64,000 nucleotides of DNA from positions 24,623,387 to 24,687,386 of the forward strand of contig NC_030421.2 in NCBI RefSeq assembly GCF_001660625.3. Direction: 5' to 3'. Position 1 is the first letter of the stretch, and each line of letters starts with the position of its first letter. Under the pieces are notes generated by a model that was not told the DNA's origin, made no database searches, and was given only the letters and a program-made list of their open reading frames with translations. Below, one piece after another: positions 53,465 through 64,000 of the stretch. The stretch comes from Ictalurus punctatus. Taxonomy: Eukaryota; Chordata; Actinopteri; Siluriformes; Ictaluridae. The position numbers and the translations under genes are program-made.

Positions 53465-53790
53465 CATAATTTATCCATCCATCCATTTTCCGTACAGCTT
53501 ATCCTACACGGGGTCATGGGGGAGCCTGGAGCCTATCCCAGGGAACTCGGAGCACAAGGCACGACAGGGTGCAAACCCATCGCAGGGCACAATCACACAC
53601 ACACACATTCACACGGACAATTTGGGAATGTCAATCAGCCTACAACACATCTTTGAACTGGGGGAGGAAACCAGAGTACCCCCCGAAACCCCCAAAGCAC
53701 GAAGAGAATGTGCAGGCACACACAGGGTGGAGGCAGGAATCAAACCCCCAAACCTGGAGGTGCAAGGCAAACATGCTAACCACTAAGCCA
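53465..53790 (-). repeat. SINE-like interspersed repeat
   Basis: It starts atccatccatccattttccg and ends with catgctaaccactaagccacc, which in reverse is a tRNA-like head with box-B-like ggtttgattcctgcc. This head-tail order is typical of a common fish repeat family. Reading frames through it are artefacts. Confidence 0.7.
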
Positions 53791-53875
53791 CCATAGTAAA
53801 AGTTCTGAGTTTTTCACACTTAATTCTAGTTATGTTAGTGTAAGAATTAGTAACAGTTAATATTGTAGATACAAT

Positions 53876-54337
53876 GTGCATTACCGCTACAAAGTGTTGC
53901 TAGGTCTGTGTGCGTGTGTGCGTGACAGGCAGGAGGTGCTACAGGATATGCAGGAACAAGTGGGCAAGTTGACTGCACTGCTCCAGGATGAACGCAGATC
54001 ACACCAACAGAGTTACCGTGCGGTCAGATGCACTCTCCTTCCTCTGAGTCTCTCTACTCTGTCCCATATGTGGCCTCTGTTCTCATAAGACGTGTGTTCC
54101 AAAGTAGAATTGCTTTCACTTATGTCCCTCACAGCACTCTCTTACGTTCCTAGATACCCCAACCCCCCCTCTCTCTCTGTCTGTCTGTCTGTCTGTCAGT
54201 TCTTCTGTTCAGTAGTGTTTCATTGGCATGAATGTTACATGTCACATTATTGCATGACACACATACAGACACAGACTTGCACACATGCATCATTACATTA
54301 CTTGGCACTTACAAACACCAATAAAATTTAAATACAT

Positions 54338-54385
<48 letters not shown>

Positions 54386-56621
54386 ACATGCAAAAAGAGA
54401 AATTAGTGTCTGTCTCTCTCTAGTTGTTGGATGAAGCAGAACTCAAGGCTAATAAATGCAGGCAACATCATCAGCTGGAGATGGAGTAGGATTCAAAGAT
54501 TCTTTTTTGTCACCTCATTTTGACCCTTTCCCATTAATCCTCCATTACAGTAACAATCTCTCTCTCCCTCTCCCTCTCTCTCTCTCAGGAAACTGATACA
54601 GGACCACAGGTCTGAGATGAGTAAACTGGTTGCAGCTCACATTAGGACTCTAGAGGATGAAAAGAAACATGCTGAGGAGAGATATGGTATGATCACAGAG
54701 GACTAAAATTTAGCCATGGCCAGCTCACAATGGTGTAAGCCCAGCAAACAGGGGACGTTCCCCAGACGTTGCGAACGTCCACTCAGGTCCGCGATTGGTC
54801 CGGTTTATAATGTTCGCTGGCGGCCGTTCCAAGGACGTCAGAGTAATAACGTAAATCATAACATTACTGAATGTGTTACTTTCAACGAAGTACACATGGA
54901 CGTTTGGGGGACAATTTTAGAGGCCATTTAGGGGACGTCCTGGGGAGCTTTTTTGTCAACTGGGAGCTTTATGTAAGATTAGACTAGGGACAGGCCTAGA
55001 CAAGTCTCAGACACTTCACCCATGAGATAGAAAGTATTTGCTGCAGTATCTTTTGTGCACTTTTCTAGCCGTTATTACTTGTGCACTTTTCTAGCCGTTA
55101 TTACTTTCTAGAGTAATAACGTAAATCATAACATTACAGAATGTGTTACTTTCAACGAAGTACACATGGACGTTTGGGGGACAATTGTAGAGGCCATTTA
55201 GGGGACGTCCTGGGGAGCTTTTTTGTCAACTGGGAGCTTTATGTAAGATTAGACTAGGGACAGGCCTAGACAAGTCTCAGACACTTCACCCATGAGATAG
55301 AAAGTATTTGCTGCAGTATCTTTTGTGCACTTTTCTAGCCCCAACCTTCAGGATCTTGAAGGTTGTAATCTGATTGGCTCTCTGCACTTTTATGTATACC
55401 TTTCCTTACTTCTTTCATTATAGTGCTGCTCAAAAAAGACTATGATTTCCTCAAAAGCTCCTTCAGACCCTACAAGGTACGAGTACCACATATCTAATTG
55501 ATTCTGATCTAAAGCCACTTTAAAAGGTGGAGGATGTGCTCATGTATGTGTATCTGTGTGCTGTGTGTGAACTAGGACAGTGTGTTTGATGACAACTGTT
55601 TGAAGACTGAAGAGGAGCAGAAAAGATGCCTGAAGAAGCAACTCTTGTGGTGTGAGTCCAGGCTCCTTGCCATAGGGCACTATCTAAAGAGTGTGGTGAG
55701 CTAGCAATCTGCTAGTGAGTGCATTAAATTTAAGTATAATTTTACTCTTAAATAGTATGAAACAGTAAAAATTGCTGAATTAATATGCCATGTATCTGCA
55801 GGGTGTGAGCTATAGTCACTAGAGTGTGATCCTTTTTAGTGAAGGAGCAGCTGAATCAGAGTAAGGCAGAGAGAGAGACACAAAGAATGGCTTTTCAGTC
55901 AGAGACTGCAGAACTTCATGCCAATTTTGAAGCTGAGGTTGAGGTAAGCAGAATATTTGGATGTAGTACATGTTAATTCTCAGTAAGGAATCAGTGCAAC
56001 TGGCTATAATTCGGTTTGTTTCAAATAATATAAATATTGCTGTCAACTGGTAAATGAGGATTAAATAATGGGGCTGCAAAGGCTGTGTTTCTGAAATAGG
56101 CTTATTTGACAGTATGTTTGTATGTTCTTATGGATGAATGAGCCGCGTCTGGTTTCTTCTCTTAAAGTTGAGTCGGTTAATCCATACTTATGAAAGGTTT
56201 TTAAATTGTATCTTTTTTTTATGACAGCAAATTGTCATTAATAAATCCATAAGAATAGAAAATGGGTGATTTTTGTGCAGGGCTTGAAGACACAGCTGAA
56301 AGAGAAAGACGTGACTATCAGCTTGCTGAGAGCAGCTCTGCATCAGATTCAGGAGGAGCTTAACATTCTGGTTAGATGTGCACTATTTTAATCACATAAT
56401 CATAGCACTTTGTTGAAGAAAGAAACAAAAGCCCATGCATATTTGTTTGTCAAATTGTAACTGAACCTATCTATAGCTTGAATAAATAGAAACGTTATAG
56501 TTTGTCATTTGCCTGTATCCTGGTGGAGAGGATGAACATTTATTCTAATCTTTAATGGGCAATGAATTTTGGTGTTTTCTAACAGATCTGCCGTCTCTCT
56601 GAGCTGGGAAAAGGGCTTTAA
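53876..56621 (+). CDS. coiled-coil protein, FLACC1/ALS2CR12-like, possibly 5'-incomplete
   Basis: Eight exons join in phase: 53876 (or 53929)-54022, 54424-54485, 54589-54686, 55424-55476, 55576-55651, 55840-55943, 56281-56370 and 56586-56621. From the ATG at 53876 this gives 666 nt, 221 residues. The product is rich in E, K, Q and L with heptad spacing (DMQEQVGKLTALLQDERRSH, LVAAHIRTLEDEKKHAEERY, QLKEKDVTISLLRAALHQIQ), so it is mostly coiled coil with no catalytic domain. An AG acceptor at 53927-53928 would let exon 1 follow an unseen upstream exon instead of starting at 53876. Human FLACC1 (446 residues) lies next to CASP8, which supports the name; I do not recognise the sequence itself. It converges on the caspase gene. 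Confidence 0.6.
54335..54387. repeat. (AAAT)n microsatellite
   Basis: About 12 aata units, 36 bases before the exon 2 acceptor of the coiled-coil gene. Confidence 0.95.
54841..55340 (+). repeat. recent tandem duplication, 230-bp copies at 270-bp offset
   Basis: 54841-55070 and 55111-55340 are almost identical. I see two differences: tactg/tacag near 54866/55136 and attttag/attgtag near 54915/55185. The 40 bases between include a second, shorter repeat (tgtgcacttttctagccgtt). It lies in intron 3 of the coiled-coil gene. Confidence 0.95.
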
Positions 56622-57814
56622 CAGAACCACCAGATGCATCAACAAAGAATTATTAAGTGCCCCTCACAATTACACACAGTTTCACTTTAACACTTGCACA
56701 GTATATTACACTTCAGTCCTTATGTGGAAATATCAATGCAACATGCAAATACCAATGTGGTGCTGTGAGCTGAATATAAAATGACTGAAGACAAGCTAGT
56801 TTTATTCCTTTAACAATCCAACACAGTTATGGAGGAACATGGATACAGGGCTTAATGACCAACTGAGTTTATATGCATGTGACAACACCTTTAATTGAGA
56901 CTTATGAAACATGCTGCTGCTTTTTCAATATTATTTTCTGATATTTTTTTTTTGTTGACTTTTTGATATTTATAGTAATGGTACCATGCTGTGTAAAGGT
57001 GTGACAAAAATAACAGTCTACAAGGGATTTCTTTTCAATTTAATTTATATTCTTAATTTCAAGAGAGAAATAGGCTACCTTGATTTGATTTCCCATAATA
57101 ACATTACACATCATATTATCATTCATTCATCTTCAGTAAACATTTTGTCCTGACATGGGGAGAACATGCGAAACACCATACTGTAAAGTAACCTGAGCTC
57201 AGAATTGGAGTGTGTTTAATTCATCCTGGATAACAAAGTATTATAAAAACAATCAGACATACTTTACAAGCGGTATCTAAAATATAGGGTTCAAACAAGG
57301 GCTACAGTTAAAGTCTTTCAGTATGATGTTTACTGAGTTACTGAACTCAGCAGAAATACATTTTATGTACCCAATATAAAAAATAGATTTGAAAAATGTT
57401 TTATATTCTCCATAAAAATAGGCAATATATAAAATATCCTCTCATCACATTTGCACTATTGTTAAACCCCTAATTTAATTTGGTGTTTAACACACTTAGA
57501 TACATTTAATATCCACATTCATGATGGCAAACCCAAATGTAATGTACTGTAATGCACTGTAAACTGAAGGTAGTTCAAGTATGGCACATGTTACAATTAG
57601 TGGTACAATTCTGTTGTCTACTGCTGTCGTGTCTTTCATAAACTGTCAGTGGTGTGTGCGTTCATCCGGCCTTAAAATGTCAAATAATTAAAATATATAT
57701 AACTATGACCATTTAAAAAAAAATAATAAAAAAAAACAGTTCCTAAAGGTCTTGAGTAAGAGCTTGCATACATGTGCATAGGAATCCAGATAAAGTAATC
57801 AGATAAATGATGAT
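56622..57814. other. intergenic DNA between converging coiled-coil and caspase genes
   Basis: It holds the 3' ends of both genes. 57121-57220 is a fragment of the SINE-like family seen at 2087 (cattcattcatcttcagtaa, then cctgagctcagaattgg). No other coding or RNA gene is seen. Confidence 0.6.
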
Positions 57815-57968
57815 TCAGGGGGGCATAGGGGTTTTTGGTATAGGGAACACTATTCTCTTAGTCAGTGTGAATTCTGGCTTTGACATCTGCTTTCTGGTTC
57901 CAGTTCTGTCAGCCTTCTTGCTCATATCATTGTTCACTTTAGTCAGGATGGACAGCAGATCAATACCA
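57815..57968 (-). other. casp10: casp10-like last coding exon (end of small subunit)
   Basis: It encodes GIDLLSILTKVNNDMSKK, then KQMSKPEFTLTKRIVFP and a proline-rich tail MPP-stop. KQM-P-FTL-K-LVFP is the conserved end of CASP8-type small subunits. The tail past VFP is about 9 residues longer than usual. Confidence 0.93.
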
Positions 57969-59231
57969 CTACATGCAGAAAATAAAACACAAAATTAAAA
58001 AAAAATTACATTTTATGCACAAATATATAAACTGCACAAATACTAGTTTACTGAGTCATAAAAATGACATCACAGGTGGATAACCCAGCTTTACAAGCAT
58101 CACGTACAAGTCATAACATTTCGAAAGTGAAACTGTCTTCAGCCCAAACACGTTTTTGCGGTTTTATAAAGCCACATGACAGCCACAGTGTATTTTTTTA
58201 AATGCCACCAAAACCTGAGTGGCATTAGTATGTAAATGCCTTAAATGTAGTATTGGTTGAAATTTCTAAAGATCGCCACCTGATTATTGAAAAATATTGA
58301 ACACAAAGTGGGTTTGCTAATTTTTTTTTGGTAAATACCACCACCACAGTCTTTAACATTATATAGTGAAATCATGACCTAGACATTCTTGCAGAAGCTG
58401 CCTGGGAGTATTCTGAGTTTATGAAACACTGGCTGACTAATTAGAAGTGTATATGGATGCATGGTGAACATGATGTCTTTAGGGGAAAAAAAAAGACGCT
58501 TCTGGTATAATGTTCCTTTTAATCAGTCACTGCCGCCTAACAGTGATCTATTTATTGTGTGTTTCCTACTCCCATTCATTCCTGTAAGGCACATGACAGT
58601 TTCCAGACAGGACGACTACACTATATGGCCAAAAGTATGTGGACACCTGACCATCACACCCATATGTGGGTCTTCCCCAAACTGTTGCCAGAATGTTAGA
58701 AGCACACATTTGTCTAGAACGTCTTTGTCTACAGGGAATATCATTCCCTTCAGTGTTGAAATTTTCAGATGTTATTAAATCCTTGAGGTTGGGCTGAAAA
58801 GCAATCATGATTAAATAGGTTGGCACTGAACCACCTTTAATTAAGGATTAATTAAGGCTAATTAATTAAGGCTAATTCTTATTAAGGAAGTCATATCTAT
58901 GGAAAAACTGGGATATGCATTAAAAAGTAAATCTAATTTATTTCGTAAACTGTGGTGGGCAGATCCCCTGACAGTAGACTGCAGGTTTACTGTGTATCAT
59001 AAACAACACTGTACTCATTGTGTAATATTGGAATTTTGATTATGATCACACTGCCCCCCCCCATCTCCCCCCTGCCCCCCCTCCACCTGTAATTGTACTA
59101 TTTTCTGTTATCATAATTTGCTTGTGTTTCCAACTCTGGTTATTATACAAAATGGCAATAAAAACAAATAAAAATGCTAAAAGTAAAAATATCCTATTAT
59201 GCATTTTAAATACTCTGTAAATAAATAAATA

Positions 59232-59297
<66 letters not shown>

Positions 59298-62200
59298 AGC
59301 AGTTTGTTGCTGTGAACCATCTGTTCCCACAATTACTACTGCACTTTATATACAGAGTTAATTAACTCCAGAGAATTACAGGATGTGTTATGTGCATGCT
59401 CACCTTGGCACAAGCTGTTCGAGGTTCTTACACAGTGACTGTATGAACCAGGATCCTTTAGATTTTTCTCTGAATGAGACACAGCCTGACACTGTCGCCA
59501 TGGCCACTAGGTAGTCAGCCCCTGCAGGTATGGACTCTCTGGGCACTTCAGCATCACAGAAGAACTCCACGTCTGAGGTGTTATTAGGACCATCTGACTG
59601 AAGGAAGACCACCTGCTGCTCGTGAACACCCTGACAGGCCTGGATGAAGAAGAGTTTGGGTTTTTGTTGGAGGGAAGGGCAATGAATGCCATCAAGCAGC
59701 TCCATCAGCTCCCTTAGCAAGACTGTCTTTCCATCCACCCCTTGCACGCCACCCTCACAGCCATGAGTCAGCACACAGCACACCACGCAGTCAGCCTGAG
59801 TGTGATCTCGCCGGCGCAGCTCATCCAGAGCCTCCAGCATGCTCTCCCTATTGCAGTCCTGCCTTTTCACAATTTCAAACCCCAGCCAACGGAGTACAGC
59901 AACTAAACTCTCTGCAAACACAAACACACACACACACACACACAAATAGAATCCACTGTAACCCTATTAGACTGACCAAAATTAGTTGAAGTTGGCTTTA
60001 AAGCATCACTGCTTCTTAATTATTTCAGTGACAGAAGTTCTTTGTGAATGTAAAACAAAATGTGATGCTGCCTGGTTCACTGCCCACTCTGTTGTGTATT
60101 TTGTACTGTGTCTAAGTCACATGTACCACATATATGAAAAAATTATGAATGTGCGGACATCTGAAATGTTCTTAAATGCTTTTCTACCATCTCATTAATG
60201 CATAAAATAAAGTTCCAAAGCAAAATATTTAGAAACACATTTCATACAGTTCAGATCAGTTTTATACACCATCGTTGTTACCAATAGAGTCACAAATAAT
60301 ATAATCATAATAATCTAATATAATCCAATTAGGGTGTTGTGAATAATAATATGATCGTGAAACCATCAGAAAGGGTAATATTCTCTACATCAGCCTTACT
60401 CAGTGGCACAGGTACAAATACAACATTTCATGCTACTACAACATGTGGTTTGAGTGTATATGCATTAGTTGTGCTTACTCTCATCTATGTCTGTCCCCTC
60501 TCTATTCTTCAGTTCTTGACAATTTGAGAAATCATAGTTGTTGATGATCAAGGCGAATCCTCTCCAATCTCCACTCATGTCATATTGCTCCAGCTTCTGC
60601 AGCACAAAGTACATCAAAGTACCGTCATTCCAGACCAGGCACACACACCCCACACTGAAAAACTTCAGAATTACTAAAGAGAAATTTACCGGTGTGTTAT
60701 TTTGGTTAGGCTCAGGAAAGCTCAGGTTCCTGTCACCTTCGGCGAGGTTTCGAGTTTCAGAAAGACGCAAGTGAGCAACGTGTTCTTGTACAGCATTACC
60801 TGGAGGCCATATGACAGAGTACACACAGCTAGCTAAGCTAGCTGCTATAGCTGCTTATAGCTGTTTATTTGGTATGCTATTGCTGCATACCAAATAATAC
60901 ACAAAAAATACAAACAAATCTGCATTTTGGATACACTGTGTAGCAAATTCCTATCTACAGTCTAATTTCGTGCGAAGCAGGAACAGCAATTTACAGGGTT
61001 TTTTTCACGCCATTTTTCAGTTTTCACTCCTTACCTGAGGAATGCTCCTGTGAAACAGACAAAATATGCAACATGTTATTAGTCTGTTAAGAGAAAATTC
61101 TATTCCTCCAAATAGACAGCGGAGTGTTAACCAACCTCGGTGCACAGTGGATGACTCAAATATGAGGGGGGCTCTTCTGGAGACGCCAAATCCAAAACAA
61201 GAACCTCATTAATATCAGATCAATCTCACCAACATAAAATATTATTGTAGAGCTTAGTCTGAAATTGTACCTTGGTGGTATGCAGCAGTGTCCTCAGGCT
61301 AATGGTATAGAACATTGCAAATAAAACAAGATAAAATTAGGAACACAAGAACAGGGGTCACACAGTCAACACTGAAGGTTTTAATTTTTTAACAGTTAAA
61401 TTGGTCTGCTAAAAACAATCATGTATAAAGTGTGATGTGAGAATAATAATGCCTAGTTGCTTATATAATACCGGATCTGGTCTGGTGGTTACTGAGGTGT
61501 CCTGGGAATCAGACTTGTCCCTGCCTTTCATTTCTTCAGGAACACTAGAACCTACAAAATGAATACCCAATCAAGGGTTAGATTTCTTAAGGTAGATGGG
61601 ATAATCAAAACTAATCGAAACGATGTGCAATGTGAACAAAAGACTGGACAATGGACTCCACCTCCTGGATTATTTTATTATGCAAGTTGTCAGATCACAA
61701 TGGTTAAGCCTTGACCTTGCTAAGAGAATTTACAATAACAGTAAACAACTGGATTTAAATTTAGTCAGTGATTGTTTTTGTATAGAAATTCTTCATTTGT
61801 TTTCATTTTATGCTTCTAGAATTCTTACTTTGTTTTTTGGCACATTATTCATTGGCGGGTGAGGCATAAATAAAGACATACAATGGTATTCAGAGCAACA
61901 AGTTCTCGGACCATTAGCCAATCAACAAACAACATTGTGAAAGGATCTGGATTGAAGGATCTGCAGTCACATTACATAAACATTGTCACGAAACATGTCA
62001 TTCTTAATTCTTATGTTTAAATAATGCTGTCTTATTTGGCACATACACTCATTTTATGGTCATACAGGTGCCATCACCCTATTAGCTTGGGTAACAGCTA
62101 AAGTTAAATATTCAAGTGTTCATAATTTACAGCCCTGTCATTAGTATTGACATTTACAATAGCCTACAGTACATGCTATACTATTTTTAAAAATCATTAA

Positions 62201-63785
62201 GACTTCTTCAGTTGTCATTCTGGGTGAACATTTCAAGATTCTATGTAGAACCCAGTTGCCATATCAGAAAATGAAAACCTAGACATTTTTTAAGGTGCCA
62301 AGAAGCCTTAATAACCCAAATGAGATTTTAAGAGCATTTAAAGAACACTATTTTCAGAGAATGAACAAGTAGTGATATGTGTAGACGGTTTTGTTGCAGT
62401 ACTGCTCAGCACAGTAATTTTGTCAGACAAACACACTTAAGTTTAGAAGAGACTGTTTTTTAATTGATATAGTTGAAACCTACAATGTCCTTATTGCTAA
62501 ATGTTGTGAAAGCTGAGACAAGGAATTTTAATAGACTTCCTATGTGACAGACAAGAGGTCCTTACTGGTGCTTACTTTCATTGTATTTACTGTCTAAATA
62601 GTGGTATAAGTAGATCTAATCAAGCATTCGTTCTGTAGTTGTAGTGTACAAACCTGATTAAGTCTTTTATTCTAATGTTTGTACTCTTGATGGGTAACTT
62701 AGCATTGGTCTAAAAATCAATGCTAAATTCCTTTGGAGTTGTTTAATATTGAAATATTTTCATCACTGCATTGTAAAATGCATACAATATCATACAAGTA
62801 TGTTACTCACCGTTCTCCTTTTGATAAAGACTGATTATTTTCTTTAAACTAGGGCATACAGGTTCAGTGATGCTTTCTAAAGTGCCAAGGTTATTTGCAC
62901 TCATGTAGCCTCGCTTCTCCATTTCCAGAAACAACTGCAGTACTGTCTGTAAATGTGTAATTATATCAATAATGTTATAATATAATATTTTAGTGCCTTT
63001 AATTATTTATCAATTATTGTTTATAGATTTTTACTTTATTGATCTGTATAATAATAGTACTGTAAAAATATTGTAGTGTTAGTGTATTGATTGGAATAAA
63101 ATGACAGTACAGTAGGAGTTAGTGTGTGTTTACAATGGTACACTCACCACATTTTGCTGTAGTTTCCTGCGGGGTAAAGTATTGTTCAGCAAAAATTTTA
63201 TATTGCGCAGATCATCATCTGAGATGTTCTCTGACAATTCAAATAACATCCGCCTATAATTTTAAAGAGATAAATGATTTTCAGAAAACAGCATTTTGTT
63301 TTCAAAGAGGAAACCTAAAAAAAAAACCTACAAATATACACACGCATCTTAGATTTTATATTTAGACAATTAATATTTAATTTTTTTTTATTTTAAACTG
63401 CTTCTATTCATTAACCAGTGAGAAGTACAAATAGCAGCATGTACAGTACATTATTTGAGAAGGAAGTACCAAAAGATGTACCCCCAAAGTGCTGCACTGA
63501 CCTGAAGGGGGAGACACGACTGCGTGAGAGTTGTGGATTTAATTGCAGGTCTCTGATAAGTTGATCACGTTTGATGATCTTCAGCAGCTCAACAAGCAAA
63601 CTTGAATCGTCAGAGGATAGCAGGTCACGCTTCTGCAGGAGAGAAAACAAATCTCTGGCTGTGACTACATCACTGAGATCTTTCTTGAGAATATCAGAGC
63701 AGAGGAACACGAGCTCCAGCATCTCATTCTGGCTCAAGGAGTTGTGAACCTGCACCAGAAGCTTCCGGAACTCCTGGAAGTACAT
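57815..63785 (-). CDS. casp10: initiator caspase with tandem death-effector domains, CASP10/CASP8 family, complete
   Basis: This protease is recruited through FADD to death receptors and starts apoptosis. Exons in gene order are 63785-63502, 63253-63148, 62946-62811, 61551-61472, 61298-61271, 61176-61136, 61047-61035, 60799-60690, 60596-60479, 59911-59404 and 57968-57815. They sum to 1578 nt, 525 residues (human CASP10 is about 521). The start MYFQEFRKLL is the only in-frame ATG seen; an earlier exon beyond the window is possible. DED1 is at about residues 5-80, with an RxDL-type KRDLL, and DED2 at about 96-175. The catalytic domain starts near 267, with S1-pocket Arg298 (KNREGT), His355 (LTHG) and Cys398 (QACQG). 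Motifs RVSPFRRMLFELSE, SIPAGADYL and VSFREKSKGSW resemble CASP10 more than CASP8. Family is certain; the paralogue name is about 65% likely. Confidence 0.92.
58617..58770 (+). mobile_element. Tc1-like transposon, 5' end fragment
   Basis: It begins acactatatggccaaaagta and continues gtggacacctgaccatcaca, a common fish Tc1-type terminus. The opposite end of the same family is at 41640-41895. No coding part remains. It lies in the last caspase intron. Confidence 0.75.
59217..59292. repeat. (AAAT)n/(TA)n microsatellite
   Basis: aataaataaataaat runs into about 26 TA units, 112 bases from the donor of the catalytic caspase exon. Confidence 0.95.
59404..60596 (-). other. casp10: casp10-like catalytic exons (large subunit and start of small subunit)
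   Basis: Exon 60596-60479 carries FALIINNYDF and the S1 arginine. Exon 59911-59404 carries the His-Gly and QACQG motifs and runs through the inter-subunit linker. Asp419 (NNTSD) and Asp425 (EFFCD) are candidate self-cleavage sites before ESIPAGADYL. The acceptor of the big exon is fed by a (GT)n tract (59912-59943 on the gene strand) instead of a pyrimidine tract. Confidence 0.93.
62811..63785 (-). other. casp10: casp10-like death-effector domain exons
   Basis: Three exons encode residues 1-175. DED1 and DED2 are joined by RSRVSPFRR. Both show the six-helix pattern of hydrophobic positions. DED2 runs from MLFELSENISDDDLRNIKFL to LKKIISLYQKEN. DEDs assemble with FADD into filaments that activate the protease. 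Confidence 0.93.
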
Positions 63786-64000
63786 GAAAAGACAATTCAG
63801 TGTATGTTTAATCATGCATATCTGAGAAATTACCAATCTAGCAATTCAACCTTACCATTACCAACCTTAACACATACAGTATAGATAAGAGGCAAAAGAG
63901 CTTAAAAACAGCAAAGAAATTGTATTTATTTATTTGTTTTAATTCTGTATTTTCCACCTGTAGACAATTCATTAGAAAATAGGAAAGTAAAAGTGACTGG

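Noticed and set aside
53448..53796. 112-codon plus-strand frame
   Set aside because: It lies within a SINE-like repeat, and the acidic or proline-rich peptide is an artefact.

Overview
This is vertebrate nuclear DNA, almost certainly from a teleost fish. A catfish-like ostariophysan is my best guess, from the SINE and Tc1 families present. The evidence is multi-exon genes with GT/AG introns, very dense (CA)n and (TA)n microsatellites, several Tc1-like transposons of fish type, a 5S-rRNA-derived SINE, and proteins that align exon by exon with human OSBPL6, PRKRA and the CASP8/CASP10 family. There are no operons, CRISPR arrays or plasmid or phage features.

Layout. (1) 1-2881 is non-coding and rich in transposon relics. 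(2) 3001-42594 (+) is a complete osbpl6 coding sequence. I placed 22 coding exons whose phases all join and give 918 residues: PH domain, FFAT motif and C-terminal sterol/phospholipid-transfer (ORD) domain. Its introns hold three full-length but broken Tc1-like elements, a hAT element with a readable transposase fragment, a Harbinger-type MITE, an inverted pair of about 0.73-kb elements, minisatellites and SINEs. (3) 42595-47275 holds the osbpl6 3' untranslated region, intergenic DNA and the prkra 3' region. (4) 47276-52766 (-) is a complete prkra (PACT) coding sequence of 8 exons and 293 residues with three dsRNA-binding domains. (5) 53876-56621 (+) is a coiled-coil gene of 8 exons (221 residues from the first usable ATG). 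It is probably flacc1/ALS2CR12-like, because FLACC1 sits beside CASP8 in human; it may lack 5' exons. (6) 57815-63785 (-) is a complete initiator caspase of 11 exons and 525 residues, with two death-effector domains, catalytic His and Cys and a QACQG active site. Its motifs look closer to CASP10 than to CASP8.

The genes do not form one pathway. osbpl6 acts at ER contact sites in lipid transfer. prkra is a dsRNA sensor and partner of PKR and Dicer. The caspase is a death-receptor initiator protease. The order osbpl6-prkra followed by flacc1-casp10/8 joins two blocks that are separate on human chromosome 2 (2q31 and 2q33).

The most unusual structure is in prkra. The 5' splice site of coding exon 2 is one unit of a 35-bp minisatellite, and the unit nearest the exon contains the exon's last 8 bases. 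Eight further copies of the exon-end/donor junction therefore follow the true donor in the intron. A second block of the same units lies inverted about 270 bp further into the intron, between 57-bp inverted arms. Other points worth checking are UG-repeat 3' splice sites shared by three genes, inverted repeats flanking osbpl6 exons 15-20 (a circular-RNA geometry), a MITE ending 31 bp before an osbpl6 exon, and a very young 270-bp-offset duplication in the flacc1-like gene.
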